The translations under genes were made by a program, and so were the position numbers. The notes under the pieces were generated by a model, which worked only from the letters and a program-made list of their open reading frames with translations, searched no databases and had not been told where the DNA came from. A DNA stretch of 32,257 bases from Micavibrio sp. (GTDB lineage: Bacteria > Pseudomonadota > Alphaproteobacteria > Micavibrionales > Micavibrionaceae), in the NCBI GenBank assembly GCA_027075555.1, contig JALTAZ010000129.1, positions 1 to 32,257 on the forward strand, given 5' to 3'. This document shows, in pieces, positions 23,881 through 30,620 of the stretch (its first letter is position 1; each line of letters opens with the position of its first letter).

Positions 23881-24453
23881 ATGAGCTGGACTGATGAACG
23901 CGTATCTCTGTTAACTAAGCTTTGGGGAGAGGGGCATACTGCTGCTGAAATTGCGAAAAAGCTTGGTGGTGTGACTAGAAATGCAGTAATTGGTAAGGCG
24001 CATCGTTTAAAGTTGTCTAGTCGTATATCTCCTATTCAGCAAAATAAAAAGCCTGCAAATAAGAATGTTGATAGAAAGGCTAAGAATAAGGCTTCTGTTT
24101 TGCCTTCTGATTCAGCTCCTATTCAGGTTTTGGCTGTAGAAAAGGAAAAGGAAAAGCCTAAGATTTCTAAGGTCGTTTCAGTGCCTAAAGACGAAGTAAA
24201 AAAAGATGGTCTTTATAATCTAATGGATTTAAAGCCACGTATGTGTCGTTGGCCATGTGGTGATCCAAAACATGAAGATTTCGGTTTTTGTGGAGGTAAC
24301 TCTATGCCCGGACTTCCATATTGTGAAGATCATGCGCGTATAGCTTATCAGGCTGCTACTCGTAATCGTATATTTAATACAGATAAAGAGGTGAAAAAGA
24401 TTAGGGAGCAGTTAGAGGCATTTGAGGAAACTAAGAAAGTTGCCTCTAATTAG
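23881..24453 (+). CDS. gcrA: GcrA-family cell-cycle regulator
   Basis: DNA-binding sigma-70 co-activator that, in Caulobacter, acts at promoters with methylated GANTC sites. The N-terminus MSWTDERVSLLTKLWGEGHT and GGVTRNAVIGKAHRL is the conserved DNA-binding domain. A Lys-rich linker follows (about 60-115), and the C-terminal segment KPRMCRWPCGDP...CGG...YCEDHA is the conserved Cys-containing domain that contacts sigma-70. I choose ATG 23881 over 23815 because GGAGGG lies 6 nt upstream and MSWTDERV is the family N-terminus. At 190 residues it is of normal size. A clear terminator follows. Its presence is a strong taxonomic marker for alphaproteobacteria. Confidence 0.96.
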   Translation: MSWTDERVSLLTKLWGEGHTAAEIAKKLGGVTRNAVIGKAHRLKLSSRISPIQQNKKPANKNVDRKAKNKASVLPSDSAPIQVLAVEKEKEKPKISKVVSVPKDEVKKDGLYNLMDLKPRMCRWPCGDPKHEDFGFCGGNSMPGLPYCEDHARIAYQAATRNRIFNTDKEVKKIREQLEAFEETKKVASN

Positions 24454-24511
24454 TTATAGTCAATTATTAACACGCTGTTATTGTGGTGTTATCCCTAAAA
24501 TCACAAAGCAA

Positions 24512-24547
24512 AGAGCCTTATTACTGTTTTAAGGCTCTGTTTTTTTT
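24512..24547 (+). terminator. Rho-independent terminator after gcrA
   Basis: AGAGCCTTA and TAAGGCTCT form a perfect 9-bp stem with a 9-nt loop, followed by a G and eight Ts. It serves gcrA; it lies immediately before MITE-like copy 2. Confidence 0.9.
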
Positions 24548-24548
24548 G

Positions 24549-24674
24549 TACATTAACTTGCATTATTTCATTATTTTATGACTTTTATTTTATGATTTTG
24601 TTGCTGCGTTCCTCACATAGGTTACTACCCTTTATCACTTGTGCCTTGTCATAAAATAAAGCCAAATCACTATA
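24549..24674. mobile_element. MITE-like element, copy 2 (about 126 bp)
   Basis: Second copy of the element at 14776-14882, in the same orientation and again between convergent genes (gcrA and a prepilin gene, ending 5 bp before the prepilin stop codon on the other strand). Shared blocks: TAACTTGCATT at the left, TTTGTTGCTGCGTT, CTCAC, GTTACT, GCCTTGTC, and AAATCACTATA at the right. It is about 19 bp longer because TTATTTTATGA is partly duplicated inside the left arm. The outer left end has decayed (TACATT against TATAGT), suggesting it is older or no longer mobile. Confidence 0.72.
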
Positions 24675-24678
24675 TTTC

Positions 24679-25968
24679 TCATTGTACTTCACAATTATTG
24701 CTTGTATCACAGCAATAAATGTTGCCTTGGTTTGAAAAGCCTCTTAAATATGATGTATTTCCATTTGAAAGAGCCACGCATTGTTTGGCGCTGTTCCAGC
24801 TCCATGTAACAGGTCTACATTCAATCTGGTTATTTCCTATGGCATATGCTACTTCGCCAGAAGGGCATGGCGGAACGCTATTACCTCCAATAAATTCAGG
24901 ATCAACACAATCTGTTCCGGCCTGATTACAAAAAGATGCATTTCCTGATATTGCAGCTTTTTCTGCTTCTATACTGCCCATAACGTGGAGTTTTTCTGAA
25001 GGTGTATCTGTACCTATACCCACATTTCCTAGATTTGTATTATATATATAGGACTCACCTACGGGGCTGGTTATTTGGCGTTTCCAAAGCGGAGTCATAC
25101 CCGTTGCAATATATACTAATATATCATCATTATAAAAATCATTGTCACCAAGAGATCGTATTCCTTGTTCAAAAATGGCATCATTATTATCACAGTTTTC
25201 AATTTCAAGTTTTATTCCTGCTACTGTAATTGGACCAGGGGCTGGTGGAGCTGGTGGAGCACTACCAAGGGAAACCATACAATTACCATTTCTATCTCCG
25301 GAAATAGAATATCCGCCAAGTCTGTTTTCTCCATGTGAGAAAACTACAAAATGAGCAGATGCATCGGGTATGGTAACGCTACGACGGTTTTCATCTTCTA
25401 CTCTTATTGCCCCTGTCTTTGGGTTTACAGGATTTGCAAGACTATGAATATTTGTATTTGTCATATGTTCAGTTACAGCATAGCTAAATAGTGATCCATA
25501 ACCGTCGACTCTGTGATATTCTCTAAATGGGGTATCAACAACACCGTCAGTTAATGTTTTGAAGGGAATAACACCGATCATAACAACATCCTGCGCGCCA
25601 TTATCATCGCCATCTCTGCTTCCTACAGTGGTGCAGGTAATATTGAGAGGGACATTGCTACAGTTATCAGGGTCAAAAGATCCTGATACATAATCACGGC
25701 ATTGTGCAACCCCGTAATTTGCATCATTGGGACTTAATGTTGGGTCTGCTGGGCATGGATAAACTCCATTCAATCCTACATATTCCTGTAGGGCTGTTTT
25801 TACCATTTCAATATTTTCATTGGTCTTTATAAATTCGCTATCAATTGTGTATTGCTTTACAAAATTTGCAACAATCATCATTATAAAACCGGATATAAGC
25901 AAGACTATTGCTATCTCTACAAGGGTAAAGCCTTTATTAGATGATATTACTTTTTTAAAGCTATACAT
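24679..25968 (-). CDS. Large prepilin-like protein C (429 aa), VGIGT motif
   Basis: Third gene of a three-gene operon of related proteins. The leader MYSFKKVISSNKG is followed by FTLVEIAIVLLISGFIMM: Gly at -1, Phe at +1 and Glu at +5, a textbook type IV prepilin/pseudopilin processing site and N-terminal helix. The rest is a large periplasmic or extracellular domain. The shared globular part has VYPCPAD, IGVIPFKTLT, YAVTEH and AHFVVFSHGENRLGGY. VGIGTDTPSEKLHVMGS (about 316-332) resembles phage tail-fibre/endosialidase repeats, and a Cys-containing C-terminal module follows (CNQAGTDCVDPEFIGG, AYAIGNNQIEC). At 429 residues it is much longer than ordinary major pilins. AAGGGA lies 7 nt upstream. 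Likely a minor pilin or pilus-tip adhesin; function unproven. Confidence 0.8.
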   Translation of the reverse strand: MYSFKKVISSNKGFTLVEIAIVLLISGFIMMIVANFVKQYTIDSEFIKTNENIEMVKTALQEYVGLNGVYPCPADPTLSPNDANYGVAQCRDYVSGSFDPDNCSNVPLNITCTTVGSRDGDDNGAQDVVMIGVIPFKTLTDGVVDTPFREYHRVDGYGSLFSYAVTEHMTNTNIHSLANPVNPKTGAIRVEDENRRSVTIPDASAHFVVFSHGENRLGGYSISGDRNGNCMVSLGSAPPAPPAPGPITVAGIKLEIENCDNNDAIFEQGIRSLGDNDFYNDDILVYIATGMTPLWKRQITSPVGESYIYNTNLGNVGIGTDTPSEKLHVMGSIEAEKAAISGNASFCNQAGTDCVDPEFIGGNSVPPCPSGEVAYAIGNNQIECRPVTWSWNSAKQCVALSNGNTSYLRGFSNQGNIYCCDTSNNCEVQ

Positions 25969-25983
25969 AAATTTTCCCTTATT

Positions 25984-28470
25984 TTAATTATCTTGTACTA
26001 CGCACGGGCAACCACTCCAAATGCTGTATTTTGCGCCAGCAAATGCATGACATAAAGTCGCAGGAGGTGATCCGCATGAACATGTATCACCTTTGGGAAC
26101 TCCATAAGCGAAATCTTCAAGGGTTGGAGATCCAGTTGGTGCCTGCCATGCACAGCTATCGCAGTTATTGGCGATAAGATCCCATTCTGATTGTGGTTCC
26201 CAGTCGCCTAGCCCGCCATTTAATGTACAATCCCATTCTTTTTTATAAATAATCCCTGAACCTTGCTGACCAGTAGGGCATGATAAAGTTACATTTTCTG
26301 TTAGTGAAGAGTCACAGGTACATGCAGGGATTGGGCTATATGGCGTTGGGCTTCCCCAGCTTCCAGGATCAGGAAGACCTCCTGTGCTTGTTCCAGGGCA
26401 TACCCAATCTTGAGTGCTAAGAGTTGCCACTCCTGTTTCGTTTCCTCCTGTCCAGCTCCAGCTATTTGTAAGACCTGTTGGGCAATAAGTTCTGTTAACA
26501 ATTTGAGACTTACTTGGACATGCACACTGAGACGTATCTATATTGCTTGGGGTCGTATCTGTAACAGGAACTCCTGAAACACAGTTGATGTCAAATGTTT
26601 TTATAACTGTTCCAGTTAAACCTGTTGTTCCCGAAGTTCCATTAACTTCGTCATAATAAGAGTTACAGCTTTGGTTAATTGTCGTTGTACCAGAAGCACA
26701 TGCACAAAATGCATCGGAGGTTAATATATTTGTCCATTGGTGGCTGGTTTGGGGGCAGGTATGTTTTTCTATGATTATTCTATTTCCTGATAACCCACCA
26801 GGGCAACTTGTTACGCGGGCTCTATAATCTTCACGACACCAGCAATCATGGTTATATTGATTATTATTGGGATCAGTAGTTGAGTCATTCCAAGTTTCCG
26901 CAGGCCAAGGTGATGATCCTGATACAGGATTACTTGGATATGATGACCAAGGGTGATTTTTTTCATGAGCTCTGACCGAGTTAGTGCTAAAAGTTCCGTT
27001 TGTGCACAGCCACGCATCGCGAACTTGCGAATCTGCTGGACTGGTATCACAATTGACAATTGTTCTTGGCTGTAAATTGATTAAATTTATAATAGATTTT
27101 ATTTGATTTGGGTTAGTTAATACCGAAATAATCGACGAAAAATATGAAGCGTCATAATTTGTAATTTTACGACATTCCCCGGTATATGTAGTTGCATACG
27201 CACCATCAATAGCAGCAGGAACATTAACTGTATCGCCGCATGTTGCTGTTCTTGTTGTTGAATCACAGCTCGCTCCGGGAAGGGTTGCACATACAATATT
27301 TCCATTATCAATTTCGCTTATAAATTGGTTGTCCGCACAAGTTACAAAAATCTCATCAGAACAAACAAGATCGTTATTTTCTATTGCTACCATATAATCA
27401 CCAGAAGATGAATTATTACAGCTCATTCCTGTTCCAGTCGTTGTTACAATACACTGATCCGATCCACCACTACAATCAAGAGTTCCTGCTATTAGCTCAG
27501 GTCTAAAGCAATTTCCTGTGCTTTCATCACATATTTGCTCAGAATAAAAATTCTGAGATGATCTAATTATACCTGATCTTGATGTTGATCCTACGGTCTT
27601 AACTAACGCAGCTTCTTCGCCGGCAAGATTATCGGTTATATTGGCGCCAATAGCTGAGCTATTGGTATTTTTCAGGGTAATGGCCTCTGCTTGAGCTTCT
27701 GATTCCTGCCATTCTGATTCTTGTACTGGGCTAAAGAAATTTATTCGGTCATCAAATGTTATTGCATCGTAATCACCAGAGGCAAAAACAGTATCAGCAT
27801 CACAATTTTCCTGTTCGGCAAGTGATCCTAATGTACAATTTTCAGAAATTATTCCAGCTCTTGTATAGGCTCCATATTTATTTTTACCATGAGAAATAAT
27901 AACAAAATGGGCACTATTGGGGGGAGAAACTAATGATTGTGCAGGATTATTCTTGTCAACAATATTGATTCCACCCCCATTAGAGTTATATGTCGTATTG
28001 CTTGTTAAGGGTAGCGTTACGGCATAAGTTATCCTACTTAGTGAAGAATCATAAGCTTGTTTTTCTGTAAGATTAAGTATCTTAAAGGGTACAGTTCCAA
28101 CAAGAATATTTACCCCTGATCCATTTGAATAAGTGCAAATACCACCAGAGCATGTTCCAGGGGCAGGAGCGCTTGTCTGGCAATTGCTTAGCTCATGACC
28201 ATAATCAATATCCCCAGGGACAGCGGTCACTGACGCGGGGCATGGGTATCTTCCATAAACATTGCGAAAGCCACCAATAGCAAATTTAATATCATCAATA
28301 TTATATTCGGTTTCATTCCAGTCTTTATTTACGCGATATTGATGATACATCTGGATAGCCGGCGTCATAATAAGCCCGACTAGCAACAATACAAGAGCAA
28401 TTTCAATAAGGGTAAAACCCGATTGATGTTCATTGCTTATTAATGTCATTTCTTTCCCTATGGCGCGCAT
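25984..28470 (-). CDS. Giant prepilin-like protein B (828 aa) with Cys-x-Cys module tail
   Basis: Middle gene of the operon. The prepilin motif is SGFTLIEIALVLLLVGLIMT (Gly18, Glu23). The globular part shared with its neighbours shows RYPCPAS, VGTVPFKILN, YAVTLP and AHFVIISHGKNKYGAY, followed by ICDESTGNCFRPELIAG. The C-terminal half has at least four Cys-rich modules, each beginning Cys-x-Cys (CWC, CAC, CAC, CTC) and continuing with patterns such as SCPTGQQGSGIIYKKEWDC, then a final CDSC and CSCG. Many disulphides are expected. GGAGG lies 6 nt before ATG 28470, inside the end of the preceding gene, so translation is coupled; ATG 28449 is a weaker alternative. 828 residues is extreme for a prepilin-type protein. 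A tip adhesin is the most plausible reading, by inference. Confidence 0.8.
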   Translation of the reverse strand: MRAIGKEMTLISNEHQSGFTLIEIALVLLLVGLIMTPAIQMYHQYRVNKDWNETEYNIDDIKFAIGGFRNVYGRYPCPASVTAVPGDIDYGHELSNCQTSAPAPGTCSGGICTYSNGSGVNILVGTVPFKILNLTEKQAYDSSLSRITYAVTLPLTSNTTYNSNGGGINIVDKNNPAQSLVSPPNSAHFVIISHGKNKYGAYTRAGIISENCTLGSLAEQENCDADTVFASGDYDAITFDDRINFFSPVQESEWQESEAQAEAITLKNTNSSAIGANITDNLAGEEAALVKTVGSTSRSGIIRSSQNFYSEQICDESTGNCFRPELIAGTLDCSGGSDQCIVTTTGTGMSCNNSSSGDYMVAIENNDLVCSDEIFVTCADNQFISEIDNGNIVCATLPGASCDSTTRTATCGDTVNVPAAIDGAYATTYTGECRKITNYDASYFSSIISVLTNPNQIKSIINLINLQPRTIVNCDTSPADSQVRDAWLCTNGTFSTNSVRAHEKNHPWSSYPSNPVSGSSPWPAETWNDSTTDPNNNQYNHDCWCREDYRARVTSCPGGLSGNRIIIEKHTCPQTSHQWTNILTSDAFCACASGTTTINQSCNSYYDEVNGTSGTTGLTGTVIKTFDINCVSGVPVTDTTPSNIDTSQCACPSKSQIVNRTYCPTGLTNSWSWTGGNETGVATLSTQDWVCPGTSTGGLPDPGSWGSPTPYSPIPACTCDSSLTENVTLSCPTGQQGSGIIYKKEWDCTLNGGLGDWEPQSEWDLIANNCDSCAWQAPTGSPTLEDFAYGVPKGDTCSCGSPPATLCHAFAGAKYSIWSGCPCVVQDN

Positions 28471-29732
28471 ATTAAGCCTCCGCTTGCATCAATTCCTATT
28501 GCACTTTTTCCGATTACGGCACAATTTTGATTGCTAAAAGTTGATGATGGTACATCTATTACTTCATCACATGTAACTGCGCTATTACCGATAGCAGTTA
28601 CTACTCTATTTATACTTGTTGAAGTATCTCTACAATCCATGCTTGGTACTGCTGTTGGCGCAGTTATTAAATTTGGAGAAAAACAATCACTTGAATCATT
28701 ACATATATCAGCAGTGATGATATTGCCATCGGGGCTTCCTCCACCTGTTGGTTCTGCTCTTACTGATCCTACTACATCAAGCGCATATTCAGGATTTGCT
28801 GTTCCAATTCCAACTCTAGTAGCTAATGTCATTGCATAGTTCATGCTATTTTCATTTTTAAACCAAGTCGTTATGGGAGGAGCTTCTTGTGCCATGGTCC
28901 AGTCATCGAAATAATTAGCTCCGAATGTATCAGATCTGATAGATGCATCATTATCAGGGTTTTCATCAATGAAAAATACATTGTCAAAATTACAATTTTC
29001 ATATTCATATCCACTTGAAGCATCGCCACAGGTCGTTGTTTCAATTCCATCTTTGGTATAGCCGCCATTACCGTTATATCCTGTAGAAAATATAAAAATG
29101 TCATATAAGCTACTAATTTGGTTTGGAATTCCATCTTCTGCACCCAGAGCAACTAATACGGGATCATCAGCGCCCATAATTCTAATTTGACCGGCATTTG
29201 TTACATATGTAGTGTTGTCGGTCTGAGTTTGTGTAACCGCATATATTAATTTATTACCCCAATAATCTAGAGCTTCTTCTTGTGGCATTCCTAACGTAGC
29301 AAAAGGTATTCCACCAATAATTATCGCATCTGTCCCATTGCTGGTTTTACAAATGCCTTCCGTAGTTTTCCAAGCAGGGTCTGTGCATAATTTTACATTG
29401 GAAATGGTGCAATCTCCAGATACACCAAAATTTGTATCGCCTTCACCAAGAATCAAGCTAGCAGGGCATGGATACGCTCCATTTCCTGCTTCGAAATATT
29501 GATTTATACCATCTATTGAATTTTGAATTGCGCCATAATTGACTTGGCGAATTTTTTTAACGACTTCGTATTTTTGAGCTTGAATAATAGGCATTATAAT
29601 CAACCCTAAAACAATCAAGCCTATGGCTGCCTCAACTAGAGAAAGTCCATCTTCCTTTAAAATTGATTGTTTTATTTTGTTTAATAATACGCCAGAAATA
29701 CCAAAATAATTGGTACTCACCTTATCTTTCAT
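28458..29732 (-). CDS. Large prepilin-like protein A (424 aa), VGIGT motif
   Basis: First gene of the operon. A long 29-residue leader ends KEDG, followed by LSLVEAAIGLIVLGLIIMP. Leu rather than Phe is at +1, but Glu at +5 is present, so processing by a prepilin peptidase is plausible. The shared globular part has AYPCPAS, IGGIPFATLG, YAVTQT and FIFSTGYNGNGGYTKDG. VGIGTANPEYALDVVGS (about 307-323) matches the tail-fibre-like motif of protein C. CNDSSDCFSPNLITA and VTAIGNSAVTCDEV are the shared C-terminal pieces. It overlaps gene B by 13 bp. GGTGA 6 nt upstream supports the start. It is probably a core or first-assembled minor pilin of a complex with B and C. Confidence 0.8.
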   Translation of the reverse strand: MKDKVSTNYFGISGVLLNKIKQSILKEDGLSLVEAAIGLIVLGLIIMPIIQAQKYEVVKKIRQVNYGAIQNSIDGINQYFEAGNGAYPCPASLILGEGDTNFGVSGDCTISNVKLCTDPAWKTTEGICKTSNGTDAIIIGGIPFATLGMPQEEALDYWGNKLIYAVTQTQTDNTTYVTNAGQIRIMGADDPVLVALGAEDGIPNQISSLYDIFIFSTGYNGNGGYTKDGIETTTCGDASSGYEYENCNFDNVFFIDENPDNDASIRSDTFGANYFDDWTMAQEAPPITTWFKNENSMNYAMTLATRVGIGTANPEYALDVVGSVRAEPTGGGSPDGNIITADICNDSSDCFSPNLITAPTAVPSMDCRDTSTSINRVVTAIGNSAVTCDEVIDVPSSTFSNQNCAVIGKSAIGIDASGGLICAP

Positions 29733-29892
29733 GAAGATTCACCAAATTTTTTCAAAATCTCAAAACTAACCAAGCTAGATATTATCATAGTTTTAGTTAA
29801 AATTTTATGAAAGTGGGTAATGAAGGTTTTAAACAGCTAATACCATTTTGGTTTATTTCAATAATCAGGGCAAAAAAACTCTCAAATAACTA

Positions 29893-30405
29893 TCAAATAA
29901 TTTTTAGATCTACGGCTTCACGCCCCTTATCTACAATTTTCAGAGTAACTCGCACTCTTTGACCTGCTTCAAGGCCATCCATTTCCAACTTATCTAATAA
30001 CGTCTTATGTATAAAAACATCTTTCATGCCATCATCGGGAATTATGAAACCAAATCCTTTTTCAGGCTTGTACCATTTAACTATCCCCCCCATGGTCACA
30101 GTGCCTGTTTCCTCGTCCATTTCAGGCATAGTGCTTAGATTCCCTTTATCAATTACTTCAACCACTTCCCTTACTTGCCGCCCTTTATCACCATTAAATA
30201 CCTTGCACATTAAAATTGCACCTTCTCCAATTGAGTGAAGACCTGCTTGTTGTAGCGTTGTAATATGCAAAAAGGCATCATAGGATTCATCTTCGGGCAT
30301 AAGAAAACCAAAGCCTTTAGCTCCATTAAACCATTTAAGATGTAATCTATCTAAGGATATATTTTCTTCGGGGGAGGTAGATTCATGAACATTATTTTGC
30401 AACAT
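29893..30405 (-). CDS. Two-domain cold-shock (CSD) protein
   Basis: A 170-residue protein with two cold-shock domains in tandem. The first (about residues 20-85) has LKWFNGAKGFGFLMPED and DAFLHITTL; the second (about 105-170) has IVKWYKPEKGFGFIIPDDG and DVFIHKTLL. Both contain the RNP1-like KGFGF and RNP2-like FIH/FLH nucleic-acid-binding motifs. Tandem-CSD proteins are typical of alphaproteobacteria and bind single-stranded RNA or DNA, acting as RNA chaperones or growth-phase factors. The 160-bp gap to the prepilin operon has no clear terminator, so some read-through is possible. The divergent neighbour is the acyl-CoA ligase gene. Confidence 0.92.
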   Translation of the reverse strand: MLQNNVHESTSPEENISLDRLHLKWFNGAKGFGFLMPEDESYDAFLHITTLQQAGLHSIGEGAILMCKVFNGDKGRQVREVVEVIDKGNLSTMPEMDEETGTVTMGGIVKWYKPEKGFGFIIPDDGMKDVFIHKTLLDKLEMDGLEAGQRVRVTLKIVDKGREAVDLKII

Positions 30406-30507
30406 ATAAAACGCCTTTACTTAGTGGGGTACTTAACTGAATAGTTACTCAAGTGGACGGAACATAGAAAATTCCACGCTAATAATGCCCCATTTTTTAT
30501 ATAAAAT

Positions 30508-30550
30508 CCAGAGTATTTTTTTATCCTTATTACCAGAGTATGTTTTTTTA
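30508..30550. repeat. Direct repeat upstream of the fadD-type gene
   Basis: CCAGAGTATTTTTTTA (30508-30523) and CCAGAGTATGTTTTTTTA (30533-30550) are near-identical direct repeats with a 25-bp period, in the divergent spacer between the cold-shock gene and the acyl-CoA ligase. They lie 40-80 bp upstream of the predicted -10 box and could be binding sites for a regulator; no known consensus recognised. Confidence 0.4.
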
Positions 30551-30565
30551 AAGAGTATATTGTAG

Positions 30566-30595
30566 TTATAATAAGGTCATTATTTATGATATAAT
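30566..30595 (+). promoter_or_regulatory. Candidate promoter of the acyl-CoA ligase gene
   Basis: Perfect TATAAT -10 (30590-30595) with a weak TTATAA -35 at an 18-bp spacing, 25 bp before the start codon. AAGGGA 6-7 nt before the ATG is a good ribosome-binding site. The -35 is poor, so an activator may be needed. Confidence 0.4.
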
Positions 30596-30620
30596 TTTTC
30601 CGGTTAATTAAGGGATATAT

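Noticed and set aside
26301-27311. Several 64-82-aa - strand ORFs inside prepilin B
   Set aside because: Alternative frames of the 828-aa gene; low-complexity, no ribosome-binding sites, no recognisable domains.
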